64,000 nucleotides of DNA from Variovorax ginsengisoli (GTDB lineage Bacteria; Pseudomonadota; Gammaproteobacteria; Burkholderiales; Burkholderiaceae_C): contig NZ_JAUSRO010000022.1 of assembly GCF_030811835.1 (NCBI RefSeq), positions 1 through 64,000 of the forward strand, written 5' to 3'. The position numbers and the translations under genes are program-made. Below, one piece after another: positions 1 to 7,620 of this stretch. Position 1 is the stretch's first letter. Every line of letters begins with the position of its first letter. The notes beneath the pieces were generated by a model that saw only the letters and a list, made by a program, of their open reading frames with translations, was not told where the DNA came from and ran no database searches.

Positions 1-252
1 CAGAACGCGACGAGCTCGGAAGAGCTGGCTGCCACCGCCGAAGAGATGAGCAGCCAGGCCGAGCAACTGCAGCGCACCATGAGCTTCTTCAAGCTCGCTG
101 GCGGCGCGCCTGCTGCGCGCAAGGCGGTAGAGCCGCGCAAGAGTGCCAGTGCGCCGGCCAAGAGCGCGAAGCCCATGACCAGGAAACCTGCTGGCGGCAG
201 CCTCCCGTTCGTCGACGACAGCGTGGACGAATCCAACTTCGCCCGTTATTGA
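1..252 (+). CDS. Methyl-accepting chemotaxis protein, C-terminal end (partial)
   Basis: The window opens inside this gene; 83 codons up to a TGA at 250-252 are visible. The readable start (NATSSEELAATAEEMSSQAEQL) is the distal end of the cytoplasmic signalling coiled coil of an MCP. It is followed by the Ala/Pro/Lys-rich linker and acidic tail that betaproteobacterial MCPs carry. The tail ends in SNFARY and has no NWETF-like CheR/CheB docking pentapeptide, unlike the MCP encoded at 2238-4013. It lies directly upstream of cheR on the same strand, so it belongs to the chemotaxis operon. Ligand range and N-terminal domains are outside the window. Confidence 0.9.
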   Translation, partial: QNATSSEELAATAEEMSSQAEQLQRTMSFFKLAGGAPAARKAVEPRKSASAPAKSAKPMTRKPAGGSLPFVDDSVDESNFARY

Positions 253-296
253 ACCGCACCCCCTGCGGTCTTCACAGGCACCCACGTCCGCTGAAT

Positions 297-1106
297 ATGC
301 ATTCGACCATCGACACCATCTCCGACCGCGAGTTCGAAGACTTCCAGCGTTTCATCTTCGACGCCGCAGGCATCACGCTGTCGGCAGGCAAGAAAGCGCT
401 GGTTTGTGGCCGGCTGGCCAAGCGGATTCAGGCACATCAACTCAAGGACTACGGCTCGTACCTCAAACTGCTCCAAAGCGCGCAGGACCCGCTTGAAGTG
501 CAGACGGCGATCGACCTTCTGACCACCAACGAGACCTACTTCTTTCGCGAAGCCAAGCATTTCGACGTGTTGCGCAAGGTGGCGTTGGCGCACGCAGGCC
601 GCAGTCCGCTGCGTGTCTGGAGCGCGGCCTGCTCCAGCGGCGAGGAAGCCTACAGCATCGCCATGGTGCTGGCCGATTGCTTGCCCGGACGTGCGTTCGA
701 GGTGGTGGGCACGGACATCAGCACCCGCATGGTGGCGAAGGCGTGTCGAGGGCATTATTCGGAACAACGGGCCCAGCAGATTCCGGCCACCTATCTCAAG
801 CGTTTCTGCCTGCAGGGCCAGGGCGAACAGGCCGGTACGCTGCTGGTGGACCGCACGCTGCGCGCGCAGGTCTCCTTCATGCACGCCAACCTCAACGACA
901 CCTTGCCGGCTCTGGGTTCCTTCGACGTGATCTTCCTGCGCAACGTGATGATCTATTTCAGCGCCGAGACCAAGCGCCAGGTGGTCGCGCGGGTGCTGTC
1001 GCTGCTCAAGCCTGGGGGTTACTTCTTCATCGGGCATTCGGAGAGCCTGAACGAAATCACTTCGTTGGTCCAACCTCTGATGCCTTCGATTTACCAAAGG
1101 CCATGA
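297..1106 (+). CDS. cheR: Chemotaxis protein methyltransferase CheR
   Basis: SAM-dependent methyltransferase that methylates glutamates on MCP cytoplasmic helices for adaptation. With the ATG at 297 the product is 269 aa. An in-frame TTG at 249 would overlap the upstream MCP stop and add 16 unlike residues, so I prefer 297. It shows the small N-terminal helical CheR domain (about 1-75), the TNETYFFRE signature at about 78-86, the SAM-binding motif ACSSGEEAYS at about 110-120, the acidic end of the second strand (GTD, about 138-140) and FLRNVMIYF at about 213-221. cheB follows after 4 bp, giving the usual methylation/demethylation pair. Family assignment is certain; which receptors it serves is inferred. 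Confidence 0.96.
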   Translation: MHSTIDTISDREFEDFQRFIFDAAGITLSAGKKALVCGRLAKRIQAHQLKDYGSYLKLLQSAQDPLEVQTAIDLLTTNETYFFREAKHFDVLRKVALAHAGRSPLRVWSAACSSGEEAYSIAMVLADCLPGRAFEVVGTDISTRMVAKACRGHYSEQRAQQIPATYLKRFCLQGQGEQAGTLLVDRTLRAQVSFMHANLNDTLPALGSFDVIFLRNVMIYFSAETKRQVVARVLSLLKPGGYFFIGHSESLNEITSLVQPLMPSIYQRP

Positions 1107-1110
1107 CACC

Positions 1111-2184
1111 ATGAAGCCCATCAAAGTCCTCATCGTGGACGACTCTGCGGTCGTAAGGCAGGTGCTGATCGGCTTGCTGAGCGCCACACCGGGTATCGAG
1201 GTCATTGCCGCTGCAGCCGACCCGCTGCTCGCCATGGAGCGCATGAAGATGCAGTGGCCCGACGTGATCGTGCTGGACGTCGAGATGCCCCGGATGGACG
1301 GCATCACCTTCCTGCGAAAGATCATGGCAGAGCGCCCCACCCCGGTGGTGATCTGCTCGACGCTCACCGACAAGGGCGCCAAGACGACGATGGAGGCGCT
1401 GGCCGCCGGCGCCGTGGCCATCGTTACCAAGCCCAGGTTGGGCTTGAAGCAGTTTCTCGTGGAGGCGGCAGCCGATCTGGTCCAGACCGTGCAAGCGGCC
1501 GCGCGGGCCAACGTACGGCGACTCGCGACGAACCGCGAAACGAACCCGCCGCCGCCACTGGTCGCCAAGAACAACGCCGACGTGATTCTTGCGCCCTGTT
1601 CCGGACGTGCCATGTCACAGACCACTGAAAGGGTGGTCGCCATCGGTACGTCCACGGGAGGAACCCAAGCGCTGGAGGAGGTGCTGACCGCATTGCCCCG
1701 CGTATCGCCAGGCATCGTGATCGTGCAACACATGCCCGAGAAGTTCACTGCTGCCTTCGCGAGCCGCCTCGACAGCCTGTGTCAGATCACGGTCAAGGAG
1801 GCGGAGAACAACGACCGTGTCGTGCCTGGCCGCGCCCTGATTGCGCCGGGTGGCCGCCACATGCTGCTCAAGCGCAGCGGTGCGCAATACCACGTCGAAG
1901 TGGTCGATGGCCCGCTGGTCAATCGGCACCGGCCTTCGGTCGACGTGCTGTTCCGGTCCGCTGCCAAGTGCGCCGGTTCGAATGCGGTCGGCATCATCAT
2001 GACGGGCATGGGAGACGACGGCGCCGCGGGCATGCTGGAGATGCACAACGCAGGGGCGAGCACGCTGGCGCAGGACGAGAACAGCTGCGTGGTGTTCGGG
2101 ATGCCCAAGGAGGCAATCAAGCGCGGCGGGGTGGATCGGACGGTGCCGCTGTCGTCCATCGCCAGGGAGATCACCCTGGTGTGA
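1111..2184 (+). CDS. cheB: Protein-glutamate methylesterase/glutaminase CheB
   Basis: Response-regulator methylesterase that removes methyl groups from MCPs and deamidates receptor glutamines after CheA phosphorylation. 357 aa. The receiver domain (about 1-125) has the acidic pocket Asp10/Asp11, phospho-acceptor Asp56 in VLDVEMP and the conserved Lys107 in VTKP. A roughly 45-residue linker leads to the catalytic domain with the triad Ser181 (GTSTGG), His207 (VQHMP) and Asp303 (MGDDGAAG), each offset by +17 from the E. coli residues I recall (164, 190, 286). It follows cheR by 4 bp and converges on the MCP gene that ends at 2238. Confidence 0.96.
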   Translation: MKPIKVLIVDDSAVVRQVLIGLLSATPGIEVIAAAADPLLAMERMKMQWPDVIVLDVEMPRMDGITFLRKIMAERPTPVVICSTLTDKGAKTTMEALAAGAVAIVTKPRLGLKQFLVEAAADLVQTVQAAARANVRRLATNRETNPPPPLVAKNNADVILAPCSGRAMSQTTERVVAIGTSTGGTQALEEVLTALPRVSPGIVIVQHMPEKFTAAFASRLDSLCQITVKEAENNDRVVPGRALIAPGGRHMLLKRSGAQYHVEVVDGPLVNRHRPSVDVLFRSAAKCAGSNAVGIIMTGMGDDGAAGMLEMHNAGASTLAQDENSCVVFGMPKEAIKRGGVDRTVPLSSIAREITLV

Positions 2185-2193
2185 AACACTCCG

Positions 2194-2238
2194 GCGCCAG
2201 GTCGGCCCGCATCCAGCGGAGCCGCCCTGGCGCTGGAT
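2194..2238. terminator. Overlapping inverted repeats between convergent cheB and MCP genes
   Basis: Two perfect 8-bp inverted repeats share part of their right arms in the 53-bp gap. One is GCGCCAGG (2194-2201) with CCTGGCGC (2226-2233). The other is ATCCAGCG (2211-2218) with CGCTGGAT (2231-2238). Only one stem could form at a time. There is no T-run on either side, so an intrinsic terminator is unproven; position between convergent stops suggests a role in ending transcription. Confidence 0.3.
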
Positions 2239-4013
2239 CAGAACGTCGTCCAGTCGCTGTTCGACGTCGTGTCGGGGGCCGCCGCCACTGCCGCTGCCGG
2301 GGCAGACGTCGACGACAACCTCGGCGAGGCTGCCGTGACCTTCTTGGCCAATGCAGGTCGCTTGAGCCCGTTGACGGGTGCGGCTGAGGCTTTGGGCTTC
2401 GCGGCAGGCGCTGTGGGCGATGCGGGGCGTGCCATCACCGGTGCCTGTGCAGCGTCAGCTGACGCTGAAGGTCCCAGGTCGAAGACGCTGACCGTGCGCA
2501 CCAGGCTGCCCGCCTGCACTTCGAGTGAGCCGGCCGCTGCGGCTGCCTCTTCGACCAGCGCCGCATTCTGTTGTGTGACCTGGTCCATCTGCGTGATGGC
2601 CTGGTTGATCTGCTCGATGCCGGTGGTCTGCTCCTGGCTCGCCGCCGCGATCTCGCCCATGATGTCGGTCACGCGCTTGACGCTCTCGACGATCTGGCCC
2701 ATGGTGCGGCCGGCCTCGTCGACCAGCGCGGTGCCGGCACTCACGTTATCGACCGAGGTGTCGATGAGCGTCTTGATTTCCTTGGCCGCAGAGGCCGAGC
2801 GTTGGGCCAGGTTGCGCACTTCGGCGGCCACGACGGCAAAGCCACGTCCTTGCTCGCCCGCGCGGGCGGCTTCGACGGCGGCGTTGAGCGCGAGAATGTT
2901 GGTCTGGAACGCGATGCCGTCGATCACCGAGATGATGTCCACGATCTTCTTGGACGACGCCTCGATGGCCGTCATGGTGTCCACGACCTGACTCACGACG
3001 CTGCCGCCCTTGACGGCGATGTCGGAGGCCGAGGCTGCCAGCTGGTTGGCCTGCCGCGCGTTGTCTGCGTTCTGCTTGACGGTGGAGGTCAGCTCTTCCA
3101 TCGACGCGGCGGTCTGCTCCAGCGAACTGGCCTGTTCCTCCGTGCGCGATGAAAGGTCCTGATTGCCTGCGGCGATTTCGCGCGAAGCGGTCGCGATGGT
3201 GTCGGTGCCGACACGCACCTGTCCGACGATGCTGCGCAAGCTCGTCTGCATGGCCTGCAGCGCACGCAGCAACTGGCCGACTTCGTCGCGCGAATCGGCA
3301 TCGACCTGGCTGGCGAGGTCACCGCCGGCGACTTTCTCGGCGAGCGTCACCGCACCGCGCAACGGCTGCACGATGCCGACGGTCAGGCGCCAGGCGCAAA
3401 GGGCGCTCAGGAGGAGGGCCGCGACCGCCAGCACGACCAGGATCAGGCGGCCGTTCTGGTGGTTTTGCTGAATCTGCTGGGCCATGGCGTCGATCTGGGC
3501 GCGCTGGTGGTCGGAGATCTGCTGGACCGCCTTGCGGTAGGCCACGAGTGCCGTGTAGTAGCGCGTGTCGGCCAGTTGGTTGGCGCCCGCATGGTCGCCG
3601 GCCGCCTTCATCTTGCCGATGAGCGCGAGGTCGTCGAGCACATCCTTGCGGGCAGCGGCCACCTGGAGGAACTGCTGGCGTTCTTCGGGGGAGGTCAGGA
3701 GCTTTTCCATCTGGTCGCGCACGACATTGATCGATGCGATGCCCTCGCCCAGGTTCTTCTTGAAATACGCCTCGTTCTGCGCATCGGTCGCCTTCACCAT
3801 GGCAAAGGAATGGACGATGCTCGGGCCGAGCAGGTTGGCCCACTGGCTGGCCATGCGTTCCTTGACCAATGCGTCTTCGACCAGCACCTTGGTCGATGCG
3901 GCCACGGCGTTGAGACGCATCACACCGGTGCCTGCGATCAATACCATCAGCAGCAGCACGACGCCGAAGACAGTTGCCAGACGCGTGCCGATTTTCATGT
4001 TCCTCAGAATCAT
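2238..4013 (-). CDS. Methyl-accepting chemotaxis protein with C-terminal DWTTF tether
   Basis: Inner-membrane chemoreceptor of 591 aa from the ATG at 4013; an upstream in-frame start would add 24 residues ahead of the membrane anchor. Order: TM1 about 8-30, a four-helix-bundle-type periplasmic domain about 31-188, TM2 about 189-210, HAMP about 211-265, then the signalling domain whose hairpin tip reads DGIAFQTNILALNAAVEAAR. The C-terminus is an Ala/Pro-rich flexible linker ending in DWTTF. That resembles the NWETF pentapeptide that high-abundance receptors use to dock CheR and CheB, and both enzymes are encoded next door on the opposite strand. The Tsr-like 4HB sensor does not reveal the ligand. 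Confidence 0.94.
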   Translation of the reverse strand: MILRNMKIGTRLATVFGVVLLLMVLIAGTGVMRLNAVAASTKVLVEDALVKERMASQWANLLGPSIVHSFAMVKATDAQNEAYFKKNLGEGIASINVVRDQMEKLLTSPEERQQFLQVAAARKDVLDDLALIGKMKAAGDHAGANQLADTRYYTALVAYRKAVQQISDHQRAQIDAMAQQIQQNHQNGRLILVVLAVAALLLSALCAWRLTVGIVQPLRGAVTLAEKVAGGDLASQVDADSRDEVGQLLRALQAMQTSLRSIVGQVRVGTDTIATASREIAAGNQDLSSRTEEQASSLEQTAASMEELTSTVKQNADNARQANQLAASASDIAVKGGSVVSQVVDTMTAIEASSKKIVDIISVIDGIAFQTNILALNAAVEAARAGEQGRGFAVVAAEVRNLAQRSASAAKEIKTLIDTSVDNVSAGTALVDEAGRTMGQIVESVKRVTDIMGEIAAASQEQTTGIEQINQAITQMDQVTQQNAALVEEAAAAAGSLEVQAGSLVRTVSVFDLGPSASADAAQAPVMARPASPTAPAAKPKASAAPVNGLKRPALAKKVTAASPRLSSTSAPAAAVAAAPDTTSNSDWTTF

Positions 4014-4144
4014 CGTTTTACCTTTGAGATGGATACAGACGCAGGAGCCCGTTGCGGTTGCCGGCCAAGCCCGACCATCGCGCACGGATGCTTACGCGTG
4101 TGCTATCGGCAGGTAAACGTCAAGATGAATAGGAGAAAACCCTG

Positions 4145-5158
4145 TCAAGCAGGCGCTGACGCGCAAGTCGACTGCCGCTCGATCATGCGAAAGCCCAGGT
4201 CGAAGACCTTCTGTGCGCCAGGCCGGCCGCTGCAACGGTCGATGATCAGCTGGGCCGCAAGTCGGCCGATCTCGGGCCCGTCGACGTGCACGGTGGTGAC
4301 GGACGGCGCGGTGTGAGCGCCGAAGTCGGCGTTGCCGAACCCGCACACCGCCAAGTCCTCCGGCACGCGCAGGCCGCGCACTTGCGCCTCCACGACCACA
4401 CCTTGTGCGAGCGTGTCGGAACTGCAGCAGACGGCCCGCAGCTTGGGCGCCTTGGCCAGCAGGTCGGCCAACGCCCGCCGCCCCAGCTCCAGGCTGCTGG
4501 GCGCGGGCACCACGGCGGTGGGAATGTCCCGGCCCATCGTCGCGACGAAACCCTCGCGGCGCAGCTGGGCGCGGTGGTCACTGCCGGTCGCTACGCCCAC
4601 CTCTTCCCAGCCCTTCGACAGGAAGTAGCCCGCCACGGCACTGCCGACTTTCAGGTGGGAAAAGCCGACCACCATGTCGATGGGCCGGTCGCTCAGGTCC
4701 CACGTTTCCACAACCGGAATGCCCGAGCGCCGCAGGCGATCCCGTGCGCGTTGCGACTGCACCAGCCCGGTCATCACGATGCCGTCGGGCTGGCGGCCGA
4801 TCATGGTGTTCAGCACGGCTTCTTCGCGCTCGGGGTCGTAGGCTGTCTGACCCAGCAGGAGCTGGTAGCCCGCCGCAGCGAGCGTCGTGGTCAGGGATTG
4901 CACCGTTGGCAAAAACTGGGAGACCGACAGGGCAGGCACGATGCCCGCCACCATGAGGCTGCGCTTGGACTTGAGGCCGCCCGCGAGCATGTTCGGGATG
5001 TACCCGGTCGCCTCGACCGCCGCCTGGACCTTGGCCTTCGTCTTTTCCGAAACCACCCCCGGATTGCTCAGCGCGCGAGACGCCGTGATGAGTGACACGC
5101 CGGCGGCCTTGGCCACGTCGTGCAAGGTGGCCGCCTTGAAATGGAGGGGTGCATTCAT
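4145..5158 (-). CDS. LacI-family transcriptional regulator of the galactarate module
   Basis: 337-aa regulator from the ATG at 5158; an earlier start would add 18 atypical residues. The N-terminal LacI helix-turn-helix is at about 10-35 (TLHDVAKAAGVSLITASRAL) and the hinge helix is near 50-65. A periplasmic-binding-protein-like effector domain follows to the end. It most resembles the GntR-like sugar-acid branch of LacI. It is divergent from the Bug-dehydratase-garD operon at 5411-9210, and the intervening DNA holds two matching LacI-type palindromes, one of them just upstream of the Bug ribosome-binding site. The likely role is repression relieved by galactarate or a product; the effector identity is inferred from the neighbours. 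Confidence 0.9.
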   Translation of the reverse strand: MNAPLHFKAATLHDVAKAAGVSLITASRALSNPGVVSEKTKAKVQAAVEATGYIPNMLAGGLKSKRSLMVAGIVPALSVSQFLPTVQSLTTTLAAAGYQLLLGQTAYDPEREEAVLNTMIGRQPDGIVMTGLVQSQRARDRLRRSGIPVVETWDLSDRPIDMVVGFSHLKVGSAVAGYFLSKGWEEVGVATGSDHRAQLRREGFVATMGRDIPTAVVPAPSSLELGRRALADLLAKAPKLRAVCCSSDTLAQGVVVEAQVRGLRVPEDLAVCGFGNADFGAHTAPSVTTVHVDGPEIGRLAAQLIIDRCSGRPGAQKVFDLGFRMIERQSTCASAPA

Positions 5159-5275
5159 GGCATGGGGGCGTCGGGACTCGAGGCGAACAACAACATGGCC
5201 GTACCCTACCAAAACCGGGTGAGCGGTCGCGGCATGCGCAAGGGATTACCCGGGTCACCGCCGCTTGACCGTTAA

Positions 5276-5295
5276 AAATGACAACGATATCATTT
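5276..5295. promoter_or_regulatory. Putative LacI-family operator 1
   Basis: The 20-bp AAATGACAACGATATCATTT is an imperfect palindrome centred on a CG step, as is usual for LacI-family sites. It lies 118 bp upstream of the regulator start and shares its whole left half (AAATGACAAC) with the second site at 5374. Presence of the repeat is directly seen; binding by the adjacent LacI protein is inferred. Confidence 0.7.
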
Positions 5296-5373
5296 GTGCA
5301 GCTTTCAAGCCAATCCTTGATGGATACGAAAGATGAAGAGCCGGATCAAATAAATCCTGCGAGATTTGCCTCA

Positions 5374-5393
5374 AAATGACAACGTTAACATTT
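5374..5393. promoter_or_regulatory. Putative LacI-family operator 2
   Basis: The 20-bp AAATGACAACGTTAACATTT has half-sites AAATGACAAC and (reverse complement) AAATGTTAAC around a central CG. It ends 17 bp before the GTG start of the Bug receptor gene and just before its GGAG ribosome-binding site, a position that would block transcription or early elongation. Centre-to-centre distance to operator 1 is 98 bp, which would allow looping between the two. Confidence 0.72.
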
Positions 5394-5410
5394 ACATCAC
5401 GGAGACAAGC

Positions 5411-6370
5411 GTGAAGAAATTTCTGACAGCGTTTTCGCTCGGTGTCGCGGTACTCGCGGCCAGCGCCCAGGCGTGGCCCGACAAGCCCGTGACCTTCATC
5501 GTGCCTTTCCCGCCGGGCGGCTCGACCGACCAGGTAGCACGTGCCATGGTCCCCAAGCTTGGCGACAAGTTCAAGCAGTCCTTTCTCGTGGACAACAGGG
5601 CCGGCGCGACAGGCACGATCGGCGCCACCTTCGTCAAGCGCGCTGTGCCCGACGGCTATACCTTCCTGGTCACGTCGCTGGGCCCGCTGGTCATCGTGCC
5701 GCACCTCATCAAGAGCCTGCAGTACGACCCGCTCAAGGACTTCGACCTGATCACCGTGGCGGTGCAGTCGCCGAACGTGCTGGTCGTGCCCGTGAACTCT
5801 CCGCACAAGAGCGTGGCGGACATCATTGCCTTCCAGAAAGCCAATCCGGGCAAGATGAGCTTCGCGTCGGCCGGCAATGGTTCGAGCGACCACCTCACTG
5901 CCGAACTCTTCTGGCAGGAAACGGGCACGAAGGGCGTGCACGTTCCCTACAAGGGCGGGGCGCCCGCGCACACCGACCTGATGGGCGGGCAGGTGGATGC
6001 TTCCTTCCAGAACATCAATTCGGTGGTGCAGTACATCAAGGGCGGAAAAATGCGTGCGCTGGCCATCACCAGCCCGAAGCGTTCGCCAGTGCTGCCCGAG
6101 GTGCCGACGCTGGCGGAAGTCGGTGTGAATAACGTCGAGGTCGCCTCCTGGCAGGCCATCGTCGCACCCAAGGGCCTGCCGCCGGCCGTGCGCCAGAAGG
6201 CGCACGAGGCCTTCGTCGAGGCGCTCAACGACCCGAAGGTCAAGGACCAGTTCACGTCGATCGGCTTCGAGATGGTCACCAACACACCCGAGCAGTTCGC
6301 CGTCTTCCAGCAAGCGGAGTACGCGCGCTGGAAGAAGGTGATCGAGACCGGGAAAATTTCGATCGAGTGA
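5411..6370 (+). CDS. Bug-family periplasmic solute receptor (TctC-like), galactarate module
   Basis: 319-aa periplasmic binding protein. I take the GTG at 5411 because GGAG sits 6 bp ahead and the product then starts with a clean signal peptide (VKKFLTAFSLGVAVLAASAQA, cleavage before WPDKP). A TTG start further up would lie across the second operator. Typical Bug features follow: VPFPPGGSTDQVAR, the VDNRAGATGTIGA loop that grips the carboxylate ligand, and PDGYTFL. First gene of a three-gene operon with two galactarate dehydratases, so an aldarate such as galactarate is the likely ligand (inferred). No TctA/TctB membrane subunits are nearby, as is normal for orphan Bug proteins. Confidence 0.88.
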   Translation: MKKFLTAFSLGVAVLAASAQAWPDKPVTFIVPFPPGGSTDQVARAMVPKLGDKFKQSFLVDNRAGATGTIGATFVKRAVPDGYTFLVTSLGPLVIVPHLIKSLQYDPLKDFDLITVAVQSPNVLVVPVNSPHKSVADIIAFQKANPGKMSFASAGNGSSDHLTAELFWQETGTKGVHVPYKGGAPAHTDLMGGQVDASFQNINSVVQYIKGGKMRALAITSPKRSPVLPEVPTLAEVGVNNVEVASWQAIVAPKGLPPAVRQKAHEAFVEALNDPKVKDQFTSIGFEMVTNTPEQFAVFQQAEYARWKKVIETGKISIE

Positions 6371-6409
6371 CGCGCCATACCGTATCGTGTTTCTGACAAG
6401 GCGTTTCCC

Positions 6410-7558
6410 ATGACCCCCGTTTCTTGCGCGACCGGCGACAGCATTGCCTGGGTCCGTGTCTCTTCCTGCTACCTGCCGCTGGCCACGCCGATCAGCGACG
6501 CCAAAGTGCTCACGGGCCGGCAGAAGCCAATGACCGAGATCGCCCTGCTGTTCGCGGAGATCGAGACCCGCGACGGGCATCGCGGTCTGGGCTTCAGCTA
6601 TTCCAAGCGTGCCGGTGGTCCCGGCCAGTTCGCCCACGCCAGGGAGATCGCGCCTGCGCTCATCGGCGAGGACCCCAGTGATATCTCCAGGCTGTGGACG
6701 AAACTATGCTGGGCGGGTGCCTCGGTGGGCCGCAGCGGCATGGCGGTGCAGGCGATCGGTGCGTTCGATGTGGCGCTGTATGACCTCAAGGCGCGGCGCG
6801 CGGGGTTGTCGCTGTCCAAGCTGTTGGGCTCGCAGCGCGACTCCGTGCAGTGCTACAACACGTCGGGTGGTTTTCTGCACACGCCGATCGACCAGCTGGT
6901 GGCCAATGCCGGCGCATCGATCGAGCGCGGCATCGGCGGCATCAAGCTCAAGGTCGGCCAGCCCGACCGCGCGCTGGACATCCGGCGCGTGGAAGCCGTG
7001 CGCGAGCACCTCGGCGACCATGTGCCGTTGATGGTCGATGCCAACCAGCAATGGGACCGTCCGACCGCCCAGCGCATGTGCCGGACCTTCGAGGCGTTCA
7101 ACCTCGTATGGATCGAAGAGCCGCTCGACGCCTATGACTTCGAAGGCCACGCCGCGCTGGCGGCCGCCTTCGATACGCCCATCGCGACCGGCGAAATGCT
7201 CACCAGTGCCGCCGAGCACGGCGAGCTGATTCGCCATCGCGCGGCCGACTACCTGATGCCCGACGCGCCGCGCGTCGGCGGTATCACGCCGTTCCTGAAG
7301 ATCGCGGCGCAGGCCGAGCACGCAGGGCTGAGCCTCGGGCCGCATTTTGCGATGGAGCTGCACGTGCACCTGGGTGCCGTCTATGCGACCGAGCCCTGGG
7401 TGGAGCACTTCGACTGGCTCGAGCCGCTCTTCAACGAGCGCCTTGAGATCGCGAACGGCCGGATGCTGGTGCCGACGCGGCCCGGCCTCGGCCTGAGCCT
7501 GAGCGAACAGGCCAAGGCCTGGACCCGCGAAGCGGCCGAGGTCGGCCAGCGGGCCTGA
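6410..7558 (+). CDS. Enolase-superfamily L-talarate/galactarate dehydratase-like enzyme
   Basis: 382-aa mandelate-racemase-subgroup protein predicted to dehydrate an acid sugar by proton abstraction alpha to the carboxylate. The N-terminal capping domain (about 1-135) is followed by a beta-barrel with the KxK motif Lys179/Lys181 (GIKLKVGQ), metal ligands Asp210 (MVDANQ), Glu236 (WIEEP) and Glu262 (TGEM), and His312 (GPHF). Each lies a constant 16 residues before the positions I recall for Salmonella talarate/galactarate dehydratase (197, 226, 252, 278, 328), which supports that assignment over glucarate or mandelate enzymes. Lies between a Bug receptor and garD. L-talarate versus galactarate preference cannot be told from sequence. 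Confidence 0.85.
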   Translation: MTPVSCATGDSIAWVRVSSCYLPLATPISDAKVLTGRQKPMTEIALLFAEIETRDGHRGLGFSYSKRAGGPGQFAHAREIAPALIGEDPSDISRLWTKLCWAGASVGRSGMAVQAIGAFDVALYDLKARRAGLSLSKLLGSQRDSVQCYNTSGGFLHTPIDQLVANAGASIERGIGGIKLKVGQPDRALDIRRVEAVREHLGDHVPLMVDANQQWDRPTAQRMCRTFEAFNLVWIEEPLDAYDFEGHAALAAAFDTPIATGEMLTSAAEHGELIRHRAADYLMPDAPRVGGITPFLKIAAQAEHAGLSLGPHFAMELHVHLGAVYATEPWVEHFDWLEPLFNERLEIANGRMLVPTRPGLGLSLSEQAKAWTREAAEVGQRA

Positions 7559-7620
7559 TCGGGTGGCACCCGCGCCCATGGCTGATGACAGATGATCCCG
7601 ACCCGAAGGAGAACCAAACC

